64,000 bases of DNA from the NCBI GenBank assembly GCA_017654935.2, contig CM065683.1, positions 2,622,848 through 2,686,847 on the forward strand, in the 5' to 3' direction. Origin of the DNA: Phymorhynchus buccinoides. Its lineage: Eukaryota; Mollusca; Gastropoda; Neogastropoda; Raphitomidae. Below, piece after piece: positions 1 to 11,200 of the stretch (positions are counted from its first letter, which is position 1; each line of letters starts with the position of its first letter). Position numbers and translations under genes: made by a program. The notes under the pieces are model-generated. The model worked only from the letters and a program-made list of their open reading frames with translations, did not search any database and had not been told where the DNA came from.

Positions 1-1161
1 CATTCATGCCACACTTCACTAACACAGCTTGTTGACAGTCTGCTATGTAATATAAATGAAAATAAGTTTACTGGTATACTTTTCCTTGACTTTGAAAAAG
101 CGTTCGATGTTATTAATCATTCACTCCTTCTGCGTAAACTAGAACTGTATAACCTTCCTCCTGAATTTTTAAATATTATGTCATCTTTTTTGTGTGACAG
201 AAAACAACTGGTTTCAATTAATAACAAAATGTCTGAATTGCTTCCAATCCACTATGGAGTACCTCAAGGGTCTATCTTAGGTCCACTATTGTTCACTGTT
301 TATATAAACGACCTGCCATGCTTTGTCAATAGTAAATGTGAAATGTTTGCAGATGACTCATCCCTTCATACTAGTGATATGAATGCTAACAGGCCTAGTA
401 AGTAAACTTCAAAATGATGCTCAAAATGTTTTTAACTGGACACAATTAAATCACATGCCAATTAATGCCAATAAAACGAAATGCATGTACGTATCAACCA
501 GACAAAAAAGACAAAAGATGAACTCCCAATTTCCACCACTATTTATTTGCAGCAACAAAATTGAAGAAGTTGATTCACATAAAACATTAGGTGTTGTTGG
601 ACAGACCATATAAAGTCTTTAGGGAAAGGTCTGTCTAGAAAAATACTCCAGCTATCTAAGATTAAACATTTCCTTGATAACCATTCTCGTAAACTATTCT
701 TTAATGCTCACATACTCTCCATGATCGATTATGCTTCAACATTATGGGATAGCTGTAGTGATACAAATTTAAAGATTATCAATCGTATGTACAAAAAAGC
801 AATTAAAATAATTTTATTAAAATCAAGTTCACTTACCAAAACAAACGTCTTAACCTATGAAGACTACAAACAACTAGATATACTAACTTTTCAAGACAGA
901 CTTTTCCTCAAAAAGGCAATCTGCATGCATAATATTGTCAACGGAAATGCTCCAAAAAAGATAACAGATACATTTACGACAAACACAAGCAGACACACCC
1001 ATTTACTCTCATTCCCTCGACCAAATAATAATCTATTCAAATCTAGTCTCCTCTATTCGGGTGGAGATTTATGGAACAAACTACCCTCCATTTTAAAAAA
1101 CATGAAAAACAAGAACTACTTCAAGAAAAAAAAGAAAATGTATCTCTTTAACAGAACATAA
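1..1161 (+). pseudogene. LINE reverse transcriptase, 3' part, frameshifted
   Basis: Decayed ORF2-type reverse transcriptase of a non-LTR retrotransposon, cut at its 5' side by the window edge. Frame 1 reads FLDFEKAFD (motif A, nt 82-108), GVPQGSILGPLLF (motif B, from nt 256) and FADD (motif C catalytic pair, nt 346-357). Near nt 385-405 the reading moves to frame 2 (NANKTKCMYVS, HKTLGVV), then near nt 600-612 returns to frame 1 and runs to a stop at about 1159-1161. The C-terminal stretch contains LYSGGDLWNKLPS, the usual end block of CR1/Jockey-group elements. The catalytic residues survive but at least two frameshifts prevent a single product, so this copy is dead. A related C-terminal block lies on the minus strand in the A modules (for example 34130-34252). 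Clade assignment is an inference from motif style. Confidence 0.9.
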
Positions 1162-1520
1162 TTGATAACTTTATTCCAATTATTTAAAAGAATGGAAACG
1201 TAGCCTACATAACATATTTTGGTAAGTAAATGTGATGTTTTAAATGTTTCGTTGTTGATGTTGATGTATATATTGTACATAATATGCTATTCGCATATGT
1301 CCCCATCCTTTTTCCTGTTTTGGTGTGTGGAATATTTGCTTGTTTCTTTAATTAATTGTTTACTTGTATATTTTCCTTTTCTTGTTCGCTACTTTGGAAT
1401 GTTTAGTTCTTTATTTTTTCTTTATATCATTTTTTATGGATGGCTTGTTGAAAAAAAGCATGTTTTTGCTTATACAATGTTCCCATCTGGAAATAAAATT
1501 TTGACTTGACTTGACTTGAC
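1162..1520 (+). mobile_element. LINE 3' UTR ending in TTGAC tandem repeats
   Basis: T-rich non-coding tail of the preceding LINE. It ends AATAAAATT followed by four perfect copies of TTGAC (1501-1520), then switches abruptly to an AC microsatellite. CR1-like elements commonly end in short tandem repeats rather than poly(A), so this marks the true 3' terminus. The AATAAA just before the repeats may serve as a polyadenylation signal. Confidence 0.75.
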
Positions 1521-1561
1521 ACACACAAGCACAGACACACACGCAAGCGCACACACACACA

Positions 1562-1596
<35 letters not shown>

Positions 1597-1638
1597 GCAC
1601 GCACGCACACACGCACGCACGCACGCACGCGCACACGC

Positions 1639-1678
<40 letters not shown>

Positions 1679-1679
1679 G
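1521..1679. repeat. AC / ACGC compound microsatellite
   Basis: Alternating (AC)n and (ACGC)n blocks start directly at the end of the LINE tail. Open frames through it are compositional only. Confidence 0.95.
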
Positions 1680-1962
1680 GGCAATGGGGGTAGCTAGGTA
1701 CTGAAACAAGAAAAGACACAAAGTTCCAGACTTTGTGCTTAGTGTACCGGAAAAAGAGAAAAGCAAAACTCGGGTTCTAAGACGTGTCTCTGGCACGATC
1801 GATCTTGCCAGGCCAGAAGGTACAGGTCTGTGGTTTGATCACAGAGAGAGAGAGAGAGAGAGTGGGGGGGAGGGGGGGGGGAGGGGTGTCAGTTGCAGAT
1901 GAGGCCGCTGGCCGCATAACCTAATTTTGTTCCAACTTTGTTTTTGCCTCTTCTTATGGTCT
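1680..1962. other. Short non-coding spacer with GA and G tracts
   Basis: No gene seen. It contains a short (GA)n block (about 1841-1861) followed by a G-rich run (1862-1884), then T-rich sequence leading into the CTT/CT array. Confidence 0.6.
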
Positions 1963-2011
1963 TTTCTTCTTCTTCTTCTTCTCTCTCTGTCTGTCTCTCT
2001 CTGTCTGTCTG

Positions 2012-2093
<82 letters not shown>
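1963..2093. repeat. (CTT)n then (CT)n microsatellite
   Basis: CTT repeats grade into CTGT/CT and then a long pure CT tract of about 70 bp. Confidence 0.95.
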
Positions 2094-2096
<3 letters not shown>

Positions 2097-2201
2097 GTTT
2101 ATTTGGTCTTTATTTGTTTACTTGTTTTCTTTGTTTGTCTGAGGACCTGATGAAAAAACCCTCTGTTTGTGCTTATTCAGTTATCCTCAATAAACATTCG
2201 A

Positions 2202-2262
<61 letters not shown>
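2094..2262 (+). mobile_element. Retroposon tail (CTCAATAAACATTCG) plus (CT)n
   Basis: About 90 bp ending CCTCAATAAACATTCG is followed at once by (CT)n (2204-2262). The same tail, with small changes and again followed by CT repeats, occurs at 24036-24244, 24245-24427, 24430-24684 and 62890-63093. The repeated coupling of the same 3' end to a CT array marks the 3' terminus of one retroposon family. Its coding part, if any, is not identified here. Confidence 0.65.
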
Positions 2263-2265
<3 letters not shown>

Positions 2266-2333
2266 TTTATATAACACTCCGCTTCATTAGGGGCCATGGC
2301 CTAGATGAAATTAAAAAATATTTTCATTCCATT

Positions 2334-2411
<78 letters not shown>
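2263..2411 (+). repeat. Short tail-like sequence with (CT)n
   Basis: About 70 bp of unique sequence ends in ATTTTCATTCCATTTCAT and runs into a 76-bp (CT)n tract (2336-2411). The arrangement resembles a second retroposon tail, but no second copy of it was seen. Confidence 0.55.
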
Positions 2412-2414
<3 letters not shown>

Positions 2415-2676
2415 CGCGCGTATGTGTGTGTCTTAGTGGGTATGTGTGTGCGCGAGTGTGTCTGCAATGGTTGAAATGGTTCACATGAGAAAACTAGACC
2501 TTATGGAAGTTTTGCACGATAAACTCCTGAGATTTTGTTTCAGGAGATAGAGCTGACATTCCTTATAAAGACACTGAACACAGAAGTAAATTGCTTTTCT
2601 AGCGAAGCTGGTTATGTTTTCAGTGCATACTGAAGTCGACTGACTGTCTGCCTGACTGACTCTCTATCTATGTTAA

Positions 2677-3190
2677 CACGATAACGTTTGAACGAAGGAA
2701 CTTAGGACGCTCAAATGCTGCATGCATATAGGTACTACGAATATATCGGCCATATTCAAAAGTGAAGGTCATAGGTCAAAGGTCAAGGGTGCCAAAAATG
2801 CTGCCGAGCACCTGGCACAATAACGATTGAACGGGTGGACCTTGGACGCTCAAATTCTTCATGCGGATAGGTATTACGAATATATCGGCAAAATTCAAAA
2901 GTGAAGGTCAAAGGTCAAGGTCACTGGAGTCGATAATGCTGCCGAACACTTGGCACGATAACGGAGGGACCTAGGACGCTCAAATTTTGCATGCGGATAG
3001 GTACTAAAGATATCTAGGCCAAGTTCAAAAATGAAGGTCATAGGGTCAATGTCATTGGCGCCGAAAATGCTGTCGTGCACCTGACACGATAACGTTTGAA
3101 CGCAGGGACCTAGGACACTCACATTTTGCTTGCGGATATCTTGACCAAGCGCGAATTTCAAGGTCATAGGTCAGAGGTCAAAGGTTAGCA
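2677..3190 (+). repeat. Four tandem copies of a ~135-bp repeat with AGGTCA clusters
   Basis: Copies begin with (C)ACGATAACG or a close variant at about 2677, 2816, 2954 and 3084 (spacing 139, 138, 130). Each contains GACGCTCAAAT-type and GCGGATAGGTA-type blocks and ends in a cluster of AGGTCA direct repeats: 2766/2773/2780, 2905/2912/2918 and 3161/3168/3175. Copy 3 has a degraded cluster. Nothing indicates coding. Similar 'ccaaggtcaaggtca' blocks recur at 26.6 and 26.9 kb. Confidence 0.85.
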
Positions 3191-3308
3191 TTCATAACGT
3201 ATTCAAACAAAAACGCAATACAAAGCGAACACACACGGATGACATAAATGGAATACAGCAGAAACAGACCTAATGGCAAGAGAGAGAGAAGAGAAAGAGA
3301 GCGGAGCT

Positions 3309-3409
3309 TTAATGACGGGGGAACAGGTGGGTCTTGAGGTTAGCTTTGAAAGCAGAGAGGGTCGGTCGCTGACGGAGGGAAAGAGGAAGTTTGTTCCAGG
3401 AGGTCGGTC
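3309..3409 (-). pseudogene. LINE C-terminal fragment
   Basis: The minus strand reads GPTSWNKLPLSLRQRPTLSA followed by FKANLKTHLFPRH and a stop, the characteristic C-terminus of CR1/Jockey-like reverse transcriptase proteins (W-N-x-L-P block, then a K-T-H-L-F end). It is cut upstream by the AC/ACGC microsatellite at 3416-3465. A GA-rich stretch and 3'-UTR-like sequence lie at 3190-3308. Only about 33 codons survive. Confidence 0.75.
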
Positions 3410-3415
3410 CTGAGA

Positions 3416-3465
3416 CACACGCACGCACACGCACGCATACACACACACGCACACGCACACACACT
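3416..3465. repeat. AC/ACGC microsatellite interrupting the LINE fragment
   Basis: Short ACGC and AC array directly at the truncation point of the minus-strand LINE fragment. Confidence 0.85.
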
Positions 3466-3892
3466 TCAGTGGTAACCTTGCTCTCGTGATGACTTTTTGA
3501 CCTCGGCTCATAATGACCTAGAGGGAGAATCCAGAAAGGGGGAGGGAGAGTGCTGGTGGTGGCGGTGGGGTGGGTTGGGGTGGCGTGGTCGCTAATTGCT
3601 GTCCACTTAATCATCGGCTGCTGTCAGAAGTCATGGATTTCTAGCGCTTGGACAAAGGGTCATCTGGTGCGTGCATCGAGGTACTATAAATAGAGTTATT
3701 GTGACCTCCTTTCATTGAAGCCAGTGCTCCGCGAAGCGGTGCCATTTTTGCAGAGACCATGGCAGCAGCAACACATTCACAGTAGGCTGGCAGTGTGTTC
3801 TTGACTTCAGCCATGTGCTTGAGAAAACACGTGGGTAAGTATTATCTTTTTATTTAGAAAGTTTACACGCCGTTCACTTCTAGGATTTCTGT
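3466..3892. other. Non-coding spacer with one TATA-like hexamer
   Basis: No gene recognised. It holds a TATAAATA at 3685-3692 and, about 75 bp further, an ACCATGGCAGC start-like context whose frame closes after seven codons. Nothing else supports a promoter. Confidence 0.4.
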
Positions 3893-3967
3893 CTCCCCCT
3901 CTGTCTCTGTCTCTCTGTCTCTGTCTGCTTGCCTGTCTGTCTGTCTGTCTCTCTCTCTCTGTCTCTG

Positions 3968-4036
<69 letters not shown>
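3893..4036. repeat. (CTGT)n/(CT)n microsatellite
   Basis: CTGT-rich start becoming pure CT from about 3983. It directly precedes a 5'-truncated LINE fragment. Confidence 0.95.
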
Positions 4037-4042
<6 letters not shown>

Positions 4043-4059
4043 TGCATAAACAACTAGTA

Positions 4060-4786
4060 TAATAATGACAAGACGGAAGCTCTGATTGTTTCCTCTCAGC
4101 GTATGTCTGCTACTATTTCTCTTCCAGAAACTTACAGTTGGCAATGCTTGTGTTCAGTTTTCTAAGTCAGCAAAGAATCTCGGAGTTACCCTCGATTAAA
4201 ATCTTACAATGCATACACAGGTTATTAATCTCATACGTTCCATCAATTATGAGCTCAGACGAATCAGTGCTGTTCGACACTTTCTGTCTGTTGCAGCCAC
4301 GAAAACTCTTATTTCTGCCTTTATTCTTTCCCGCATTGACTATTGCAACTCTCTTCTCTGTGGCTGTCCTCAGTATCTATGCAACGTGTTCAAAAACTGC
4401 AAAACAGTGCAGCACGCCTCACTCTCAAGATTCCACGCTCTGATCATATAACACCTCATCTTCGTAACTTGCACTGGCTTCCAGTAGAGGCTAGAATCAA
4501 GTATAAAATAGCTTGCCTTTGTTTCGGTGCTGTTCACTCCTCTGGTCCCGTCTATCTCTCCGAACTAGTAACTGTCTACACACCTGCTCGCTCCCTACGT
4601 TCTTCCTCTGACTGCTGCACACTCAAGGTTCCTCGGGTCCACACGAAATCTTTTGGTGAACGATCCTTCTACTATTTAGCACCTCACTTATGGAATTCCC
4701 TCCCACAACATGTCCGCTCATCTGACTCTATCTCCGCCTTTCGCTATGCCCTTAAAACTCACTTGTTTCGGACAAATTATGATTGA
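4060..4786 (+). pseudogene. LINE reverse transcriptase C-terminal third
   Basis: Starts in an N-D-K-T-E-A-L-I-V block (nt ~4063), the conserved NxxKTE motif downstream of the catalytic FADD. It continues through INYELRRISAVRHFLS, SAFILSRIDYCNSLLCG, LHWLPVEARIKYKIACLCF and YLAPHLWNSLPQHVRS to KTHLFRTNYD and a stop at 4786. The first ~300 bp need at least two frame changes; from about 4390 one frame is open to the end. The catalytic domain is missing (5' truncation just downstream of the CT tract). Non-functional copy of a CR1/Jockey-type LINE. Confidence 0.88.
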
Positions 4787-5202
4787 TTAGTGTTTTGTGT
4801 GTGAGGTGGGGGGGGGGGGGGGGGGGGGGGGCGTTTTATTCCAGAAATGTTGTAAAATTTTTTTATTTACAAATATTTTATAATTCGTATCTTGTATGTA
4901 GAATGTCCACGTCTTGTAAACTTTAAATGTTTGTAAATGAGGTAGAAGGGTATTTTTGTTCTTGCAAAATGTGTCTATTATAGTCATGTAATTGGTATGT
5001 CGATGGCAGTATGATTTTATTTCAAGTTGCAGTATTGTATCCAAACGTGATTGAGAATGTGAATGTGGTCTATGTTTCTTCTTAGAATGTTCATGTTGTA
5101 ACTATTTTACTCTTGTATAATTGATTGTGTGTGAGTGTGCCCGTGCATATATGTGTGTGTGTTTGTGCGTGTGCGTGCGTGTTTGCAGCCTGCCCTGTCT
5201 TT

Positions 5203-5261
<59 letters not shown>

Positions 5262-5457
5262 AACAGAAGATCGTTTAAACATAATACTTTGTACTTCTTT
5301 GACAGGAATTAATATAAAGAATGAAATATAGACAAGACAAGGACAGGTTTGAAATTTTGGGGTATAAATTGCATAAAAGTAATAATAAGTGGACAACAAT
5401 GGGAGTTGTTAGATTTCTAATCCAAATGGTTCCCCTGGCACTACACAACTATGACAA

Positions 5458-5458
<1 letters not shown>
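4787..5458 (+). other. LINE 3' flank with G24, GT and CT tracts
   Basis: Probable LINE 3' UTR, T-rich, then unassigned sequence. It contains 24 consecutive G (4808-4831), a GT/GTGC stretch (~5127-5190) and (CT)n (5203-5258). No gene seen. Confidence 0.6.
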
Positions 5459-5512
<54 letters not shown>

Positions 5513-5583
5513 TGTGTGTGTGTATGTGTATGTGTGTGTGTGTATGTGTGTGTGTGTGTTTGTTTGTGTGTGTGTGTGTGTGT

Positions 5584-5661
<78 letters not shown>
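5459..5661. repeat. (GT)n microsatellite, ~200 bp
   Basis: Nearly pure GT with scattered GTAT and GTTT variants. Frames through it encode only Cys/Val or Thr/His runs. Confidence 0.97.
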
Positions 5662-5662
<1 letters not shown>

Positions 5663-6630
5663 TGAGTGCATACTCTGTCCGACTGATTATTATACTAGTT
5701 GTTTTGACTTGATGCACTACTCAGAATAAATTCTATCAAAATTGACATGTTACGGTGCGATCCATTTATTGCCCTACCTATGCAGTATGCAGGCTAGTTA
5801 ATACCCGTCCCTAGATGCGCACACAGGTGGACATAGTGCAAGCGCGAAGACCTGAGAGCACTGACATTCACTATTCTTTTTCATATCATTCAAAATTACA
5901 AAGATCATGAAAGTGGTAGGTCATGATGACGATGATGATGGTTGTGATGACGATGCAAACAATAATGATGCAACAAATAATACAAAAGCATTTATGATTG
6001 ATATAAATTGATATCATTTATATTTTATCAAAACTCACATTCCTTTGACTTTAAACAGATTTAACTTAAGACTAAAGATGAGGTTTTTGACTAGACGAAA
6101 CACACATTCGCCGAAATATCCAGTAGTTTTGTTTTGTCTCTTGTGAATAAAATAACGTCACTTTGCACTTGTCGTGTAGGTGTTTGTTTGTTGTTTGACG
6201 TTGCAGTCTGTTTCAGGTTGGGTTTTTTTTATAAAATTTTTTATAGACGAAACACAATAATAAAAAAATGTTTTGAAGATATCTTTTGCCTAATGAAAGC
6301 TAAATGCCGACATCTAGACTACTTTAAATGACTGACAAACAGACAACACCTCACATTCTCATATAAACATGAAAACAAAAGAAACAAGAAAACTCGAAAC
6401 AAGAATAAACATGTAAATAACATAAACATACATACCCATGGGTCATATTTGAATGCAACATTTCGAATGTTTATAACATTTTCAAACATGTTCGTCATTA
6501 ACAAACACGAAATCGGGATTGTACGTTATCAGTATAATAAACCACACAAAGAAATACACAAGTGAAAATATCAGTTCAGTAAACGAAAAGAAGATTTTCG
6601 TAGACAGCATAGTACATGCTACTTCCGAAA
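5662..6630. other. Unassigned AT-rich non-coding stretch
   Basis: About 970 bp without a recognisable gene or repeat. A small GATGAC/GATGAT-rich patch lies at 5925-5975 and homopolymeric A/T runs are common. Confidence 0.5.
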
Positions 6631-6780
6631 TACAAACATGCCCTTCTCTCTCTGTGTCTTTCTCTCTCCCCCTCACTCTCTCTCTCTCTCTCCCCCCCCC
6701 CTCTATTCCTCCCTCTCTCCCTCTCTCTCCCCCCTCTTTCTCTCTCCTCATCTCTCTCGTTTCTTTCTACCTCTTTCTCC
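6631..6780. repeat. Pyrimidine-rich CT/CCT tract
   Basis: Imperfect (CT)n with C runs. It is followed by a ~50-bp block (about 6784-6830) that recurs diverged at about 7998-8042 (ACCCTCAGTCTCAAAGTCTG type). Confidence 0.85.
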
Positions 6781-7030
6781 TCATGGTTACGACCCTCAGT
6801 CTCAAAGTCTGCTTCTTTCAGTTTTATGGAAATAATCCTAGGGTAATAGTAAACCTATGCTGTTGCCCAAAATGCCAAATGCTGCTTTTGTCAGTGAAAG
6901 TTTGAAATACGAGTTTTAAAATGATATGGTGTTCTGATAAGGGACCCCACTCCTGGCTTGGTTTACTTCCTTTGGTCAAATAGAAGGCCAAAGCTATTTG
7001 TCCCACTCATGGGAGAGAGAGGGAGGGGGA

Positions 7031-7067
<37 letters not shown>

Positions 7068-7533
7068 ACAACAATAACAGGAACAGACACAGAGAGACAA
7101 ACAGGCAGACTGACATACCGACAGACAGACACACAGACAGAGACGGAAATTAAGAGAGAGAATGAGTTTGGCGTCGCTTGGAAACTGCCTTCAAACGGAA
7201 TGCCACCTGGTGGCGCTGGCTAACAACAATAACACCCCATTGTCATTCGTACGCAAACGTCTCTTTTGATTGGTGTTTTCTTTTGTTTGGCTTTTCTTTG
7301 TTTTTTCATCACCACTAGTTAAGCAGTTAAAATTATTAATTAATTTGTCAATAATTTTTTGAACAATTACCGTATCATCAGAGAGTTCTTATGCCACAAT
7401 TTTGAAATTATCGGTGTTTTAGGCCTAATACCAACATCCCTGACTTGCAAATCGCATTTTGTGTACATTATTTTAAAAATGTCCTGTAATCATAATGAGC
7501 GGATATTTAAAAAAAAAAAAATGGTGGAAAGTT
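6781..7533. other. Unassigned sequence with a GA tract
   Basis: No gene seen. (GA)n at 7011-7065 and a CAGACAGA-rich patch follow. The rest is AT-rich. Confidence 0.5.
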
Positions 7534-7697
7534 AGACCCACCACGTCACGTCTCAAGATCATGATTTTCACGTGTTTTTCCTCTTATAGTTGGGTAAGAA
7601 ATCTTAAGAAATCTTCCTCGCATAAGAGGGAATGTGGCACGTGTCCAAATATCGGGTTTCATGTGTTTTCCTTCTTATAGCTGGTAAGAAATCTTGT
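7534..7697. mobile_element. Rearranged copy of the AAGACCC MITE
   Basis: Begins AGACCCACCACGTCACGT, identical to the inverted-repeat end of the element at 27522-27646, and shares its core (CTTATAG, GGTAAGAAATCTTAAGAAAT, CTTCCT, ATAAGAGGGAATGTG). The right part repeats the core motif (second CTTATAGCTGGTAAGAAATC near 7673-7692) instead of closing with the expected inverted end, so this copy is rearranged or chimeric. Confidence 0.7.
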
Positions 7698-7710
7698 TTT
7701 GACTAGGTTT

Positions 7711-7800
7711 GACTCCCATACAAATGCCCCCAAATTGAAAACGAAACATCATTTTAAAGAGCAGCCTCAATTTGAAGTTGGGGGCATTTGTATGTGGGTC
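7711..7800. mobile_element. 90-bp hairpin element
   Basis: Left arm starting GACTCCCATACAAATGCCCC (7711) pairs with the right arm ending GGGGGCATTTGTATGTGGGTC at 7800, with a loop of about 30 bp. Arms are about 29 bp with few mismatches. It could be a tiny MITE or a simple inverted repeat. No clear target duplication. Confidence 0.65.
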
Positions 7801-8273
7801 ACAGCTACCCAGAAAAAACCCAAGGAACTTAATCGTGGTGCATCAGTGTGTCTTTAAGATGTTTTAAATGAACGTAATGTTCTGAATCGGAAGAGTTTGT
7901 CAGTCCGTCAGAAGAACTGAAACCATGTTTTAAGTTTAACCCTTTGCCCTTCAACAGTACGACAAGCAGCAACCTTGTACTTAAGTCAGCCCTCACATGT
8001 TTACCACCCTCGATCTCAAAGTCCGCTTCATTCAGTTTAATTATTGGACTGCTTGTTTTAAAAACTGATTGTTTAATTTTTTTTTATTTTTTTTTACATA
8101 ATACAAACTTTTTTTTCCTTTAATTTCTTTCTTATGTTTTCTTCCTTCCTTTCTTTTTTCTTTCGTTATTCTCTTTCTTTCTTTCTATCATGTTTCTTTT
8201 AGTGCTGTCTGTCTTCTTTCTTTCCGCTCTGCTGCATCATTATTTCTTCCTTCATATCCTTCTTTATTTTCTT
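7801..8273. other. Spacer grading into a T/C-rich tract
   Basis: No gene. From about 8080 the sequence is almost only T and C (TTTCTTTC-type), a degenerate edge of the satellite that follows. Confidence 0.6.
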
Positions 8274-11200
8274 TTTCCCTTGATGTCCACCTTTGTTCTT
8301 TCTCTTTCTTCTTCCTTTCTTTCTCTGTCTTGTTTTTCCCTTGATGTCCACCTTTGTTCTTTCTCTTTCTTCTTCCTTTCTTTCTCTGTCTTGTTTTTCC
8401 CTTGATGTCCACCTTTGTTCTTTCTCTTTCTTCTTCCTTTCTTTCTCTGTCTTGTTATTCCCTTGATGTCCACCTTTGTTCTTTCTCTTTCTTCTTTCTT
8501 TCTCTGTCTTGCTTTTCCCTTGATGTCCACCTTTGTTCTTTCTCTTTCTTCTTCCTTTCTTTCTCTGTCTTGTTTTTCCCTTGATGTCCACCTTTGTTCT
8601 TTCTCTTTCTTCTTCCTTTCTTTCTCTGTCTTGTTTTTCCCTTGATGTCCACCTTTGTTCTTTCTCTTTCTTCTTCCTTTCTTTCTCTGTCTTGTTATTC
8701 CCTTGATGTCCACCTTTGTTCTTTCTCTTTCTTCTTCCTTTCTCTGTCTTGCTTTTCCCTTGATGTCCACCTTTGTTCTTTCTCTTTCTTCTTTCTTTCT
8801 CTGTCTTGCTTTTCCCTTGATGTCCACCTTTGTTCTTTCTCTTTCTTCTTTCTTTCTCTGTCTTGCTTTTCCCTTGATGTCCACCTTTGTTCTTTCTCTT
8901 TCTTCTTCCTTTCTTTCTCTGTCTTGCTTTTCCCTTGATGTCCACCTTTGTTCTTTCTCTTTCTTCTTCCTTTCTTTCTCTGTCTTGCTTTTCCCTTGAT
9001 GTCCACCTTTGTTCTTTCTCTTTCTTCTTCCTTTCTTTCTCTGTCTTGCTTTTCCCTTGATGTCCACCTTTGTTCTTTCTCTTTCTTCTTCCTTTCTCTG
9101 TCTTGCTTTTCCCTTGATGTCCACCTTTGTTCTTTCTCTTTCTTCTTCCTTTCTCTGTCTTGCTTTTCCCTTGATGTCCACCTTTGTTCTTTCTCTTTCT
9201 TCTTCCTTTCTCTGTCTTGCTTTTCCCTTGATGTCCACCTTTGTTCTTTCTCTTTCTTCTTCCTTTCTCTGTCTTGCTTTTCCCTTGATGTCCACCTTTG
9301 TTCTTTCTCTTTCTTCTTCCTTTCTTTCTCTGTCTTGTTTTTCCCTTGATGTCCACCTTTGTTCTTTATCTTTCTTCTTCCTTTCTTTCTCTGTCTTGCT
9401 TTTCCCTTGATGTCCACCTTTGATTTCTCTTTCTTCTTCCTTTCTTTCTCTGTCTTGCTTTTCCCTTGATGTCCACCTTTGTTCTTTCTCTTTCTTCTTC
9501 CTTTCTTTCTCTGTCTTGCTTTTCCCTTGATGTCCACCTTTGTTCTTTATCTTTCTTCTTCCTTTCTCTGTCTTGCTTTTCCCTTGATGTCCACCTTTGA
9601 TTTCTCTTTCTTCTTCCTTTCTTTCTCTGTCTTGCTTTTCCCTTGATGTCCACCTTTGTTCTTTATCTTTCTTCTTCCTTTCTCTGTCTTGCTTTTCCCT
9701 TGATGTCCACCTTTGTTCTTTATCTTTCTTCTTCCTTTCTCTGTCTTGCTTTTCCCTTGATGTCCACCTTTGTTCTTTATCTTTCTTCTTCCTTTCTCTG
9801 TCTTGCTTTTCCCTTGATGTCCACCTTTGTTCTTTCTCTTTCTTCTTCCTTTCTCTGTCTTGCTTTTCCCTTGATGTCCACCTTTGTTCTTTCTCTTTCT
9901 TCTTCCTTTCTCTGTCTTGCTTTTCCCTTGATGTCCACCTTTGTTCTTTCTCTTTCTTCTTCCTTTCTCTGTCTTGCTTTTCCCTTGATGTCCACCTTTG
10001 TTCTTTCTCTTTCTTCTTCCTTTCTCTGTCTTGCTTTTCCCTTGATGTCCACCTTTGTTCTTTCTCTTTCTTCTTCCTTTCTCTGTCTTGCTTTTCCCTT
10101 GATGTCCACCTTTGTTCTTTCTCTTTCTTCTTCCTTTCTTTCTCTGTCTTGTTTTTCCCTTGATGTCCACCTTTGTTCTTTCTCTTTCTTCTTCCTTTCT
10201 CTGTCTTGTTTTTCCCTTGATGTCCACCTTTGTTCTTTCTCTTTCTTCTTCCTTTCTCTGTCTTGCTTTTCCCTTGATGTCCACCTTTGTTCTTTATCTT
10301 TCTTCTTCCTTTCTTTCTCTGTCTTGCTTTTCCCTTGATGTCCACCTTTGTTCTTTCTCTTTCTTCTTCCTTTCTTTCTCTGTCTTGCTTTTCCCTTGAT
10401 GTCCACCTTTGTTCTTTCTCTTTCTTCTTCCTTTCTTTCTCTGTCTTGCTTTTCCCTTGATGTCCACCTTTGTTCTTTCTCTTTCTTCTTCCTTTCTTTC
10501 TCTGTCTTGTTATTCCCTTGATGTCCACCTTTGTTCTTTATCTTTCTTCTTCCTTTCTTTCTCTGTCTTGCTTTTCCCTTGATGTCCACCTTTGTTCTTT
10601 CTCTTTCTTCTTCCTTTCTTTCTCTGTCTTGCTTTTCCCTTGATGTCCACCTTTGATTTCTCTTTCTTCTTCCTTTCTCTGTCTTGCTTTTCCCTTGATG
10701 TCCACCTTTGTTCTTTCTCTTTCTTCTTCCTTTCTTTCTCTGTCTTGCTTTTCCCTTGATGTCCACCTTTGTTCTTTCTCTTTCTTCTTCCTTTCTTTCT
10801 CTGTCTTGCTTTTCCCTTGATGTCCACCTTTGATTTCTCTTTCTTCTTCCTTTCTTTCTCTGTCTTGCTTTTCCCTTGATGTCCACCTTTGTTCTTTCTC
10901 TTTCTTCTTCCTTTCTTTCTCTGTCTTGCTTTTCCCTTGATGTCCACCTTTGTTCTTTCTCTTTCTTCTTCCTTTCTCTGTCTTGCTTTTCCCTTGATGT
11001 CCACCTTTGTTCTTTCTCTTTCTTCTTCCTTTCTCTGTCTTGTTATTCCCTTGATGTCCACCTTTGTTCTTTCTCTTTCTTCTTCCTTTCTTTCTCTGTC
11101 TTGTTTTTCCCTTGATGTCCACCTTTGTTCTTTCTCTTTCTTCTTCCTTTCTCTGTCTTGTTATTCCCTTGATGTCCACCTTTGTTCTTTCTCTTTCTTC

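Noticed and set aside
3685..3770. TATAAATA followed by an ATG in good context
   Set aside because: The frame closes after seven codons and nothing downstream is coding; too common a motif in AT-rich DNA.
5450..5729. Several overlapping open frames of Cys/Val and Thr/His runs
   Set aside because: Products of the (GT)n array in every frame; the same holds for frames in the CT, GA and AC arrays across the window.
8264..10528. 754-codon open frame on the minus strand
   Set aside because: It lies wholly in the 57-61-bp satellite, where all frames are open because the strand is almost free of T; the frame rotates through units and has no start or end context. Kept as a satellite, with the frame property reported as a finding.
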